Shown: positions 16,484-24,115 of the stretch, piece by piece
Layout of the letters: each line of letters starts with the position of its first letter
Position numbering within the stretch: the first letter of the stretch is position 1
Assembly: GCA_963771905.1 (NCBI GenBank)
Contig: CAVYVI010000015.1
Coordinates: forward strand, 186,001-250,000
Source of the DNA: Palsa-147 sp963771905
GTDB taxonomy: Bacteria; Acidobacteriota; Terriglobia; Acidiferrales; UBA7541
Length of the DNA: 64,000 nt
Direction: 5' to 3'
The notes under the pieces: generated by a model
The model's input: the letters and a program-made list of their open reading frames with translations, nothing else
Databases searched by the model: none
Told to the model about the DNA's origin: nothing
Program-made: the position numbers and the translations under genes

Positions 16484-17128
16484 TGTGCCTCTCAGGTATT
16501 GGATTATACGGATGTCGCGGTCTCCTTCGTGAATCCAAAACTTCCTGTCTCTTGACGTCAGGGTATAGGCTGTTCATTTCAAGTTTGAACCGAAGAACTT
16601 CAAGGTAACGTCGATCTGCCCAACGCTGGGCAGACGCCTCGCAATCAAAGAACCTCAAAGATGCTATAAAGCTGGTTCAACGCAGTGCGAATCTTTTGCT
16701 CCTCCATTAGTCACCTTCCTCGATGATGTAGTCCGCAAGTTGGCGACCAAGTTCGTCATGCTTGCTGTGCTCGAATGTCGCGCCCGGCCCGGCCGCGTGA
16801 CCGCTTACTGCACTCGGCCGCGCCGCTCTCCCAGACAATGGCGGCGCGGACGCCACGGACTGATCTTTCAGATCTTGTGACAAAGCCCTGTGCCTCGTTT
16901 AACGTCAGAAGTTTGAGTGACACCCAAAAGGAGCAATAGATGGCTCCGGGACAGGCTACCAAAATCAAGAAGAAAGAGCCTGTTTTGATGCGGGCGGCGC
17001 AAGCTCGTCAACGTTCCGATGTCCGTCGCGGCTGCTATCCGCCTTGGCGAGCTAACTCCGGGTTAGTCGAATATAGCGTTAATCGGTGACTAATCTTAGC
17101 GGCGGGCTTTCAAGAGATGAATCGATTG
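16484..17128. other. Spacer with possible decayed small genes
   Basis: On the minus strand a frame ends ATFEHSKHDELGRQLADYII (stop about 16711). Its stop overlaps the ATG of a 20-codon frame (MEEQKIRTALNQLYSIFEVL). The upstream sequence changes frame near 16800, so this may be a frameshifted small gene. No family was recognised. Confidence 0.35.
16940..17089 (+). CDS. Possible small basic protein
   Basis: A 49-codon frame starts at ATG 16940 with a good ribosome site (AAAAGGAGC). It encodes MAPGQATKIKKKEPVLMRAA followed by an Arg-rich stretch. No family was recognised. It could be the start fragment of a larger lost gene. The call rests only on the ribosome site and the Lys-rich start. Confidence 0.3.
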   Translation: MAPGQATKIKKKEPVLMRAAQARQRSDVRRGCYPPWRANSGLVEYSVNR

Positions 17129-17647
17129 CTATTCTTTCACAAGCGGATAGAGAAGCCTTTCAAAAAATGTGAACGGACGAGCACGAAAGAGGATTACTCC
17201 GGGTTCCGCCTTCGCAGCCGCGGCGGATGCCTTCGTTTCAACGTCTGCTGACTCTACGATTCCCGTACGAAGCAGATCTTGTGTGGCAACGAGGACCACG
17301 CACCAACAATGCCAATGCTCGGAAGTTAGCCGGACCTGGATCGCCAAGTGCGCAGGGGCAGGATCCGGAAGACGAAACTCTGCCTCGCCATTGACATTGG
17401 TTTCAAGTCGCGGATGCGCATCGAAACCTGCTGGAGGCTTTTCGCCTTTTTCGTAAAATAGACCGACCGACACCGGTTGCTTCTGCAGGGGAAGTCCGGT
17501 CTTGCTATCGACGACACGAATTCTTATTACTTGAGCGAAGCAGCAGGGCGCAAGCCAAAGCAAAAAAAACCAGGCGAGACAGCGAAAGCTTTGTTTCTTC
17601 ACCGTGTCCTCGAAGAGATTATCGCAAGAAAGTCCATAACTCACCAC
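17129..17647 (-). CDS. Exported protein, carboxypeptidase-regulatory-like beta domain
   Basis: The product has up to 172 residues from ATG 17647; a GTG at 17602 (VKKQSFRCLAWFFLLWLAPC) gives a more typical signal peptide ending CFAQ. The mature part begins VIRIRVVDSKTGLPLQKQPV, the usual opening of a carboxypeptidase-regulatory/Ig-like domain. It contains PRLETNVNGEAEFRLPDPAP, as in such domains. Cys residues lie at about 118-122. The C-terminus (PFTFFERLLYPLVKE) is hydrophobic-aromatic. Acidobacteria encode many exported proteins with this kind of domain; function is unknown. The signal and domain are visible and the start is uncertain. Confidence 0.72.
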   Translation of the reverse strand: MVSYGLSCDNLFEDTVKKQSFRCLAWFFLLWLAPCCFAQVIRIRVVDSKTGLPLQKQPVSVGLFYEKGEKPPAGFDAHPRLETNVNGEAEFRLPDPAPAHLAIQVRLTSEHWHCWCVVLVATQDLLRTGIVESADVETKASAAAAKAEPGVILFRARPFTFFERLLYPLVKE

Positions 17648-17654
17648 GAAGCTG

Positions 17655-17760
17655 CAATGACACTCCGGCGCGTTCGAACTGAGTGGTGAAGCCCTTCAAT
17701 TCGTTCTTGAACGCCTCGATCGCGGACACTTGCCGCGAACGCCTCCGAAGCGTATAGCAT
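17655..17760 (-). pseudogene. Fragment of a DUF1801-family gene
   Basis: On the minus strand about 25 residues read VSAIEAFKNELKGFTTQFER, matching VIEAFKNELKGFSTSKGTIQ of the intact gene at 8348-8764. DNA identity is clear over about 17686-17726. Upstream and downstream the match stops, so only an internal piece survives. Confidence 0.65.
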
Positions 17761-17765
17761 GGTGA

Positions 17766-18023
17766 ATGCATGTTCCTCCCGGCATTCGGCACTCCAGCGC
17801 TCGGGACGCCGCCCCGCACAACTCCGAACCTGACCCAACCGAGGTCGTTCCGTTCGGGCGTTATGGCGCAGGCCGCCTGACGGGCCACCCAATCGGGCTG
17901 GTCATTGTTTTCGGTCTGCTTCTGATGGGCTTGGCCGGATTACCAGAATTGCGCTGGTTTTTCGCAGGCGCTCTTCTCTTGGGCGGCCTCTGCGGATTTT
18001 TCCTGTGGCTTCGTCACCGTTAA
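17766..18023 (+). CDS. Small two-helix membrane protein
   Basis: The product is 85 residues. The first about 40 are polar and may not all be translated; the second half has two hydrophobic helices (HPIGLVIVFGLLLMGLAGLP and WFFAGALLLGGLCGFFLWLR) ending in RHR. It looks like a short inner-membrane protein of the kind common in Acidobacteria, with unknown function. No ribosome site distinguishes among possible starts. The spacer from 18024 to 18306 before the next gene shows no other gene. Confidence 0.55.
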   Translation: MHVPPGIRHSSARDAAPHNSEPDPTEVVPFGRYGAGRLTGHPIGLVIVFGLLLMGLAGLPELRWFFAGALLLGGLCGFFLWLRHR

Positions 18024-18306
18024 ACAATCCACGATTCCCCGTAGTTCCAGATCGAGCCCCGGCATAACTCCCGGTTCGTCGCGTTATCGCACAAATGAAA
18101 TCTCCCGCTCCCGCTCGTCCGCCTATCACTCACAACGCACGATAATTCCCCAACCACGTAGAGCCATCGATAACGTCTGCCGAACGCGCTTGACTTCGCC
18201 CCACTCCTCGCATACTCTCCGCCCAGATTCCGGCGGTATCTGTTCGCCAGTCTCTCGGTCCCCTTCCATACCAATTTTCGCATCGCAAATCAGGAGGTTT
18301 GCGTAC

Positions 18307-19137
18307 ATGAACAAAATCACCAGGTCTCTGCTTGGATTCTGTCTCGTCCTTTCGTGTAGTTGCATCGTCTCGGCGCAGGAAAAAAAGCCGATGGAAAATC
18401 ACTCCATTCCCCGCGTGATGCAAATTACGCGCGAATTCGTCAAGCCGGGCAAGACCGGCTTCGAGCATGACGCCACCGAAAGCGCCTTCGTCCAGGCGGA
18501 ACGTCGCGCGAACTGGCCCACGCACTATCTCGGCATGACCTCGCTCTCCGGCAAGTCGCGCGCCTTGTTCCTCACCCAGTACGCATCCTTCGACGCCTGG
18601 GAAAAGGACTACGCAGCACAGGCGAAGAATCCCGAACTCGCCGCTGCACTCGATCGCGCCGGCGTCGCCGATGGTGAACTCCTCGAAGACATCGATGCGG
18701 GCGTCTTCGTTTTCAGTGACGAAATGAGCCTCCGCCCGCACGCCGACCTCTCCGACTTTCGTTACATGGAAATTTCCGCTTACCATGTTCGCGAGGGACA
18801 CGACGCGGAATGGTCCGAGATCGTCAAGATGGTCAAGGCCGCCTATGAAAAGTCCATCCCCGACGCTCACTGGGGCATGTTCGAGGAAATGTACGGCGGC
18901 GAGAACGGCACCTATATCGTCCTCACTGGCCGCAAAAACCTCGCCGAAATCGATCGCGGCTTCATGGACAGCAAGAAATTCGAAGAAGCGCTGGGCCCGG
19001 ACGGCATGAAGAAGCTCGATGAACTGGCCGCTTCGGCGATTGAATCCTCCACGCATAATTTGTTCGCCATCGACCCGCAGATGAGCTACGTCGACGAATC
19101 GTGGATCAAGGCCTACCCCGATTTCTGGAAGCCGTAA
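18307..19137 (+). CDS. Exported protein of unknown function
   Basis: ATG 18307 has AGGAGG 10 bases upstream and gives 276 residues; the longer frame from 18190 is not supported. Residues 1-24 (MNKITRSLLGFCLVLSCSCI ending VSAQ) are a signal peptide. The mature protein shows two similar halves of about 110 residues: MQITREFVKPGKTGFEHDAT and MEISAYHVREGHDAEWSEIV. Each begins like an antibiotic-biosynthesis-monooxygenase/NIPSNAP-type ferredoxin-like domain (strand, RxGxxxxF/W). No catalytic residue is known for such periplasmic versions. A strong hairpin follows the stop at 19157-19190. Confidence 0.75.
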   Translation: MNKITRSLLGFCLVLSCSCIVSAQEKKPMENHSIPRVMQITREFVKPGKTGFEHDATESAFVQAERRANWPTHYLGMTSLSGKSRALFLTQYASFDAWEKDYAAQAKNPELAAALDRAGVADGELLEDIDAGVFVFSDEMSLRPHADLSDFRYMEISAYHVREGHDAEWSEIVKMVKAAYEKSIPDAHWGMFEEMYGGENGTYIVLTGRKNLAEIDRGFMDSKKFEEALGPDGMKKLDELAASAIESSTHNLFAIDPQMSYVDESWIKAYPDFWKP

Positions 19138-19156
19138 ACCACCAGCACCGCATTTG

Positions 19157-19190
19157 GGGGAGGGACTCCGGCATCGCCGGAGCCCTTCCC
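19157..19190 (+). terminator. Strong hairpin after the exported-protein gene
   Basis: CTCCGGC (19166-19172) and GCCGGAG (19176-19182) pair around ATC, and GGGGAGGG/CCCTTCCC extend the stem with one bulged A. Only a weak T-rich tail follows. It begins 20 bases after the stop at 19137, so a terminator or mRNA-stabilising role is likely. Confidence 0.65.
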
Positions 19191-19269
19191 TTCACCATCT
19201 CCGTTCATCCCCAACGATCTCCGCGCAATCCGCCGTCCTAGCCGTCCTGGCCGCACGGCACACTTCCCC

Positions 19270-19298
19270 TTGAAAGTCGAACGCTCGCGGTATATAAG
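19270..19298 (+). promoter_or_regulatory. Sigma-70-like promoter of the candidate small RNA
   Basis: TTGAAA at 19270-19275 and TATAAG at 19293-19298 are spaced by 17 bases, an optimal vegetative promoter layout. The expected transcription start is near 19305. No coding start follows before a strong terminator about 100 bases on. Confidence 0.5.
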
Positions 19299-19304
19299 GA
19301 AGTT

Positions 19305-19406
19305 GCTGATCAGAAGATAATTCGGCCGACCCCCCGAAGGCGTTGGCCACTACCTCGGCCCGGCTCGACTGCCCCCAAGGCTATATCGAGCCGGGCCGTT
19401 CCTTTT
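19305..19406 (+). ncRNA. Candidate small RNA with C-rich loops (6C-like)
   Basis: A promoter-like sequence ends at 19298 and an intrinsic terminator ends near 19406, with no open frame between. The expected transcript of about 100 nt has two hairpins. The first is TTCGG (19321-19325) pairing with CCGAA (19334-19338) around a loop with CCGACCCC, part of a run of six C. The second is a perfect 13-bp stem (CGGCCCGGCTCGA 19356-19368 with TCGAGCCGGGCCG 19386-19398) around a 17-base loop containing CCCCC. This layout resembles the 6C RNA described in Actinobacteria; homology is not shown. Confidence 0.5.
19356..19406 (+). terminator. Intrinsic terminator with 13-bp perfect stem
   Basis: CGGCCCGGCTCGA at 19356-19368 is exactly complementary to TCGAGCCGGGCCG at 19386-19398, followed by TTCCTTTT. 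It is the end of the candidate small RNA. Confidence 0.7.
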
Positions 19407-19416
19407 CCGGTCGCGT

Positions 19417-19617
19417 GCCGCATTCTCGCCGCAGGCGAGGGTGCGGGTCTCGTTTTCGTCAGCGCACTCTCCTCTCCCGCACGCATTAGCCTTGCCGGGT
19501 GCCGCATTCTCGCCGCAGGCGAGGGTGCGGGTCTCGTTTTCGTCAGCGCACTCTCCTCTCCCGCACGCATTAGCCTTGCCGGGTGCCGCATTCTCGCCGC
19601 AGGCGAGGGTGCGGGTG
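19417..19617 (+). repeat. 84-bp tandem repeat, about 2.4 copies, each with a long hairpin
   Basis: Units begin at 19417, 19501 and 19585; the third breaks off about 33 bases in. The first two full copies are essentially identical. Each unit starts with CCGCA-TT-CTCGCC-GCA-GGCGAG-GG-TGCGG, an 11-bp stem with a small internal loop. It is not CRISPR: there are no variable spacers. Confidence 0.85.
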
Positions 19618-19700
19618 TTGCCCTTTCCGTCCTAATCTCCCACCCGTCCTCGCCCCTCCCACCCTAGCCAATTCCCTCCATCAATAGGACAATCCCACAA

Positions 19701-20621
19701 ATGTCTTCCCCTACTTCCCAGCCTCCGCACTCCATCCTCTCCACAATTTTCCTCGGCCCGAACGGCTTCCGCGCCGGATGGCGCCTCCTCATTTTCCTCG
19801 CGCTCTTTCTTTCCTGCCTCGCCGCCTTTCGTTCGCTCGCGATCCACGCGCCGCGCGTCGCCCGCCTTCTCGATCCTCTTCGCCACGCCACTCTGACCGT
19901 CCCCGCCGCGCTCACTCTCGAATTCGCCTTCGTCGTCTCGCTCCTCGTCGCCACATCCATCATGTCCAAAATCGAAAAGCGCCCGCTCGGCGATTACGGC
20001 CTTCCCGCCCGCGCAGCCTTCGGAAAATTTTTCCGCCAAGGCATTCTCTCGGGACTCGCCGCCGTCACCGCCCTGATTTTGCTCGTCTACGGTTTCGGCG
20101 GTTTCTCGTTCGGCACTCTGGCTCTCTCGCCTGCACGCGCGCTCGGTTACGCGGCCGGTTGGGCGCTCGTCTTTCTCATGACCGGCTTCTTCGAAGAATT
20201 TCTCTTCCGCGGCTACGCCCAATTCACCCTGGCTTCAGGCATCGGCTTCTGGCCCGCCGCGTTCTTTCTTTCCGCGCTTTTTGGTTTCGTTCATTCCAGC
20301 GGCCATGGAGAGAGTTGGGTCGGCGGCGTCGCCGCCGGCCTGTTCGCCCTGTTTCTCTGCGTTACGCTGAAGCGATTCGGCAATCTCTGGTTTGCCTGGG
20401 GCCTTCACAGCGGCTTCATTTGGGGCGAGACATTCCTTTTCTCCGTTCCCAACAGCGGCTTCGCCTCCTCGGGCCACTTGCTCAATTCTTCCCTTCACGG
20501 CCCGCCCTGGCTGACCGGCGGCTCCGTCGGCCCCGAAGCCAGCGTCATGCTCTTCGTCGTCCTCGCCGGCCTGTTCTTCTCGTTTCGCTCTCGCGGCGCC
20601 CAACCTGCCGCCGCCAACTGA
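19701..20621 (+). CDS. CPBP-family intramembrane metalloprotease
   Basis: The 306-residue membrane protein with about eight hydrophobic helices carries all CPBP motifs. FFEEFLFRGYAQFTL at about 162-176 has the catalytic EE and Arg, FGFVHSSGHGE at about 195 a His, and WGLHSGFIWGETFLF at about 235 the second His and Glu. The N-terminus (LGPNGFRAGWRLLIFLALFL) is the typical first helix of the Acidobacteria version. Function is unknown: it may process membrane proteins or confer bacteriocin immunity, as for other CPBP proteins. It is unrelated in detail to the CPBP gene at 1420-2127. The tandem repeat lies directly upstream. Confidence 0.88.
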   Translation: MSSPTSQPPHSILSTIFLGPNGFRAGWRLLIFLALFLSCLAAFRSLAIHAPRVARLLDPLRHATLTVPAALTLEFAFVVSLLVATSIMSKIEKRPLGDYGLPARAAFGKFFRQGILSGLAAVTALILLVYGFGGFSFGTLALSPARALGYAAGWALVFLMTGFFEEFLFRGYAQFTLASGIGFWPAAFFLSALFGFVHSSGHGESWVGGVAAGLFALFLCVTLKRFGNLWFAWGLHSGFIWGETFLFSVPNSGFASSGHLLNSSLHGPPWLTGGSVGPEASVMLFVVLAGLFFSFRSRGAQPAAAN

Positions 20622-20977
20622 CGCGTTCGCCCACCGAGAACCGTTCCGCGCCGCGAAACGGATCGGCGATACTTTGCCCCGGTTCCTCGTTACGATCGTC
20701 ATCCCGAGTCCGCCGCGGCGGAAGGGATCCGCATTTCTCCGACAATGAACCTCACGTTTTCCGCCGTGTCCGTACCCCGGATGGGGCTTGGGCAAGACCT
20801 GGGGCCGCTGAGTGGCGCGCCTAGCGAACGACCCACCTCGACGCTGCCCGGACCCCGGACACCTCGCTGCGATATCATAATTCCCCAATCTATGGCATAA
20901 GATGATACGTAGCTCTCTGTAAAACCATCTAAGCCGTCGGTTTCCGCGCGATCCCGATTGAAGAGGAGGGCGGTCGA
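20622..20977. other. Spacer with one palindromic repeat
   Basis: No gene was seen. GAGTCCGCCGCGGCGGA at 20706-20722 shares its GC palindrome with copies at 23442-23473 and 23529-23561. A ribosome site (GAGGAGG) at the right edge belongs to the next gene. Confidence 0.5.
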
Positions 20978-21514
20978 ATGCCAAACAGACCGGACATAAA
21001 TCACCACGTTCTACGCTACATGCTCCTGCGAATCAGAGCCGGGCTCGATCATTTGCTCGACGCACGATCGGAGTTGTTGCCCCGACCACCGGAGTCCCTC
21101 CGCGCCCAGTACGTGCCGGTCAGCGACCGATTGACCAAACTCGCTACCAGAGTGGGCCTCGATGAATGGGAACTATGGAGAAACGCCTTCCGCTTCGGCC
21201 TGACTGACCAGATGCTTGAGCTAAAGCGGGAGACCCTCGACCTCACGCTCGGGCGACGAGCAGCAAGCGTCCAGTTTAGGAAAGAGCTTGAGAAGGCGGC
21301 GAAGCGCGGCGACGTCGAGAATTTCTTCGAGCCGGAAAGAATCTTTGTGAATCCGAGAGACCGCCGCGGCGTCGACCCGATGGCATTTTGCGACTTTGCC
21401 GAAGACCTCTTGAGCAGCGTCAGCAAACTTGACGAGCTGGACGCGGCGTGCGAGTTTGTAAAGGAGTTTGTGGCGATCGTCAAAGCCGTAATGGGAGCAC
21501 ATCACAATCGTTAG
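20978..21514 (+). CDS. Hypothetical protein, first gene of a three-gene cassette
   Basis: The 178-residue soluble, mostly helical protein begins PDINHHVLRYMLLRIRAGLD. ATG 20978 has GAGGAGG upstream. A basic-charged helical stretch (RRAASVQFRKELEKAAKRGD) is followed by VENFFEPERIFVNPRDRRGV and a helical C-terminus with acidic residues. No family or catalytic motif was recognised. About 100 bases separate it from the membrane-protein gene downstream; all three genes read in the same direction and together look like an accessory cassette unlike their neighbours in composition. Confidence 0.65.
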   Translation: MPNRPDINHHVLRYMLLRIRAGLDHLLDARSELLPRPPESLRAQYVPVSDRLTKLATRVGLDEWELWRNAFRFGLTDQMLELKRETLDLTLGRRAASVQFRKELEKAAKRGDVENFFEPERIFVNPRDRRGVDPMAFCDFAEDLLSSVSKLDELDAACEFVKEFVAIVKAVMGAHHNR

Positions 21515-21612
21515 TCGAATCCGCATGATCGACAATCGGGAGCTTAAAGCGAAGCTCTCTTCCGCCGACGGCAGTGGCAAATCCACGCGGGCGCGACGCC
21601 GGACGGAACCCC

Positions 21613-22176
21613 ATGCCGATTGACATCCAGCATTTCCAAACAGTCGCCGACCAAATTCTCCAAATGCTGCAGACCCCATTCTGGAAGCACCTCGACTTCT
21701 GGACCGCGACCTTAATTGGCGTCGCGGGACTCGTCTTCTCGATTCTCGCATTTCTCGAAGCCCGCAAAGCCAAGACGGCGGCCACAGCTGCTGGAAGGAC
21801 AGTCAAGCTCCAGACGGTCATCATTGAGCTGATGGAGGTATCCCAAGGGCTCTTCGAGATAAAACAGGACATCCTGTTTGTCGAAGCACGACACTCACTT
21901 TCCGTGATTTCAAGTAAAGTGCGAAGGGCAGCCACACCATTTGCAGCAGATCCCAAGCTCTCCGCAGCCATCAAGTCGACGATAGAGTCCATAGACGCTG
22001 CAGAGCAGTCGTTGCAGGCCGTTTGCCCGTCTGATCCCGCGAAAGAGCAAGAGGCCCCATACGCAACTTACAATGCCATCCAGGCGCACTTTTTCACAAT
22101 AAGCGATAACGTATATGCTCTGATCGGACTATTTGAGAAAGAGACCCTCGATTTCGGAGAATCGAAACATGGCTAA
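21613..22176 (+). CDS. Hypothetical single-helix membrane-anchored protein
   Basis: From ATG 21613 the product is 187 residues (MPIDIQHFQTVADQILQMLQ). One transmembrane helix (FWTATLIGVAGLVFSILAFL, about 29-48) is followed by a helical cytoplasmic domain (KTAATAAGRTVKLQTVIIEL, LMEVSQGLFEIKQDILFVEA, KSTIESIDAAEQSLQAV) ending KETLDFGESKHG. The architecture (short N-terminus, one helix, coiled-coil-like helical domain) resembles membrane-anchored effectors or signalling adaptors, but no known family was recognised. Its stop overlaps the ATG of the next gene by 8 bases, so the two are translationally coupled. Confidence 0.65.
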   Translation: MPIDIQHFQTVADQILQMLQTPFWKHLDFWTATLIGVAGLVFSILAFLEARKAKTAATAAGRTVKLQTVIIELMEVSQGLFEIKQDILFVEARHSLSVISSKVRRAATPFAADPKLSAAIKSTIESIDAAEQSLQAVCPSDPAKEQEAPYATYNAIQAHFFTISDNVYALIGLFEKETLDFGESKHG

Positions 22177-22573
22177 TCCTGAGAGCGCAGAAATGCTGGC
22201 TTACCTTTCACAGCTGATCGACGCCACGCGCAGCGGCTCAATCCGATGGGTGAGAGTCAACCCTACAACATTCGCGTGGGACACGCGGACGCCAACGCCG
22301 GCCAGGCTTGTGCTGCAGCGCCTCCAGCGGACCGTCATCCAGCGAATGGGCGCCACGCGGTCGGCGGGCGCGACACTTCCTCCCATCGAGACGTACTACG
22401 TATTTCAAGCGCTCGACACGGGCGTCGGGGAGCAAAGGACAACCCTAAACGGAGCTGAAAATACCGAGCTGAATCCGAAGCTTGACGAGCTCTATCGAAC
22501 AATCGTTTCCACAAATTCCCGCGCGGACCTCGAATTCCTAAAGTCCCTGCTTCCTCCAGTGAAGCCCAGCTGA
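22169..22573 (+). CDS. Hypothetical protein, possible sensor partner
   Basis: ATG 22169 lies inside the end of the preceding gene. The 134 residues contain YLSQLIDATRSGSIRWVRVN followed by PTTFAWDT, a pattern (LxxLIxATxxGxIxW-R, then a beta region) that I associate with small proteins found in accessory and defence-associated islands, from memory only. The rest has a beta-rich middle (ETYYVFQALDTGVGEQRTTL) and a helical C-terminus (LDELYRTIVSTNSRADLEFL ending KSLLPPVKPS). It is coupled to the membrane protein upstream, suggesting they act together. Confidence 0.65.
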   Translation: MANPESAEMLAYLSQLIDATRSGSIRWVRVNPTTFAWDTRTPTPARLVLQRLQRTVIQRMGATRSAGATLPPIETYYVFQALDTGVGEQRTTLNGAENTELNPKLDELYRTIVSTNSRADLEFLKSLLPPVKPS

Positions 22574-22778
22574 CGACGGCCGACCGGTCAAAGTCCGGAC
22601 TCCCGCCCAGACGGCCGGCACCTGCGGGGCCTTCATGCGCAACTGCTTGAACCATCCCCCCAAGGTCCACATCTCCGCGCCCCTTCGGTCCCACCGTCTC
22701 GGCGCAGAATCCGTCTCTCAAAAAAATATCCCCGATGTACAATCTCCGCAGCGCACGAACTCAAAAGGGAATTTCTCC

Positions 22779-23153
22779 ATGCCGCCGAATCTCGAAACCG
22801 TTCTCAAACATTTCGAACAGCCCGACGAAGTCCGCACCTTCGAAAAAGGAAAATTCGAAATCGTTCACATCGGCGACATGTCCATCGGCCGCGCCACTTA
22901 CCAGCCCGGATGGAAATGGTCCCTTCACATCGGGCCGAGCGTCGGCGCATCGCTCTGCAACGTCGAGCATGTCGGCCTGGTTCTTTCCGGCTGCGCCACG
23001 GCCGCGATGGCCGACGGCACCATCCACGAACTTCGCCCCGGCACGCTCTTCTACATTCCGCCCGGACCTCCCGGCCACGACAGTTGGGTGATCGGCAATG
23101 AGCCGTACGTCTCGCTCCATTTTCTCGGCGCCGCCGCCTACGCGAATACATAG
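22779..23153 (+). CDS. Cupin-domain protein
   Basis: From ATG 22779 (AAAGGGA upstream) the product has 124 residues. A single cupin barrel is visible: FEIVHIGDMSIGRATYQPGW, HIGPSVGASLCNVEHVGLVL, SGCATAAMADGTIHELRPGT, and FYIPPGPPGHDSWVIGNEPY. Metal-ligand candidates are His residues in WSLHIGPS and NVEHVG, and HDSW in the second motif. Small single-domain cupins bind metal and serve as sugar isomerases, dioxygenases or storage/regulatory domains; the role here is unknown. It stands alone after the three-gene cassette. Confidence 0.85.
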   Translation: MPPNLETVLKHFEQPDEVRTFEKGKFEIVHIGDMSIGRATYQPGWKWSLHIGPSVGASLCNVEHVGLVLSGCATAAMADGTIHELRPGTLFYIPPGPPGHDSWVIGNEPYVSLHFLGAAAYANT

Positions 23154-23426
23154 CCGCTGAGTCCATAAGGAATCACCCTGAGGGCGCGAAAAACCGCCGA
23201 ATGGCTCGCGACCGCAAATCGCGCGTCGCCGCATATCCCTGCTCCACAATTTTCCGGCGTTCGTTCCACAGAAACCTGTCTCTTCCAACCCGCCGCATCT
23301 CGTGCTAGCGTCGTAGACAGTATGATCGAACGCCACAACTCGGCCCGTCGCCACCCAGCACCCGGAATCCGCTCCCCGGAGGCATGCGCAGACCCAGGCC
23401 AGGGCTCAGGGATCTACCCGAAGGCC

Positions 23427-23561
23427 GTTTATCCTGAGTCCGTTTACCCTGAGCCCACCGCGGCGGACGAACGGGCCGAATCCCTGTCGATTCGCCCTGA
23501 GGGGCACGAAGGGGCTCATCGTGCCGTCGTTTATCCTGAGTCCGCCGCGGCGGACAAACGG
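23427..23561 (+). repeat. Palindromic GTTTATCCTGAGTCC repeats
   Basis: Three related pieces: 23427-23441, 23442-23473 and 23529-23561. Each has GTTTAYCCTGAGYCC followed in two of them by an 11-16-bp GC palindrome (core CCGCGG) and then GACRAACGG. A related palindrome is at 20706-20722. Confidence 0.6.
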
Positions 23562-23644
23562 ACCGTGGCGCACGAACGGGCTTATCGTGCGGTCGCCGTG
23601 GCGACCGGCCCATACCCAGGGGTTTCAATCGCGCGCGGCCCTGA

Positions 23645-23750
23645 AGCGCACGGAAATCGCTTCTAATCGGGACTCCCGAACGATTAGAAATCGCCGCAAC
23701 CAACAGAAAACAAACGTCTCGGTCAATTTCTAACCGGAACAAAAACACCA
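23645..23750 (+). repeat. Dispersed repeat family 1, copy 2
   Basis: Contains TCTAATCG (23662-23669) and its inverted partner CGATTAGA with an 11-base loop, then CGCCGCAA, ACAGAAAACAAACGT and CAATTTCTAACCGGAACA. The next copy begins 201 bases later. Confidence 0.75.
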
Positions 23751-23847
23751 CTTTCGCGGCTGCCCGATTCGCCGAATTCCGGCGCGCTGTCCATACACAG
23801 CCCGCACAGGCCCCGTCCGGAATTAGAATCCTTCCGGCGCTTCGAGG

Positions 23848-23950
23848 TGCACGGAAATCGGCTCTAATCGGGACTCCCGAACGATTAGAATTCGCCGCAA
23901 TGCACAGAAAACAAACATCCCGGTCAATTTCTAACCGGAACAAAAACACG
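23848..23950 (+). repeat. Dispersed repeat family 1, copy 3
   Basis: It nearly matches copy 2 across about 100 bases (TCTAATCG at 23863, CGATTAGA, CGCCGCAA, GCACAGAAAACAAAC, CAATTTCTAACCGG). Homology to copy 2 continues more weakly for a further 30 bases beyond each copy. Confidence 0.75.
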
Positions 23951-24049
23951 ACCTTCGCGATCATCCAATTTGCCCAATCCCCTTGCCCGAGCACATCCGC
24001 AAACGCCGCGGCTGGCACGCAACCATCGCATTCATATAGAATGGAAGTT

Positions 24050-24115
24050 GCGCCACGGAAAGTGGCGCCCGTGAAAAGTCACAGCGAGTGGCGCCGTTGG
24101 AAGGCAACGGTAAGT
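24050..24115 (+). promoter_or_regulatory. Structured leader upstream of ispG
   Basis: GCGCCAC (24050-24056) pairs with GTGGCGC (24062-24068) around GGAAA. Further on, GTCAC and GTGAC enclose a hairpin GCCGTTG/CAACGG around GAAGG. The two stems lie about 35-100 bases before the ispG start. The role is unknown; regulation of ispG is possible. Confidence 0.4.

Noticed and set aside
19417..19617. CRISPR array
   Set aside because: Units are contiguous identical 84-bp repeats without variable spacers, and no cas gene is near.
23305..24018. A 237-codon minus-strand open frame with internal repeats
   Set aside because: Its protein repeats are just the translation of dispersed repeat family 1, and no start or ribosome site supports it.
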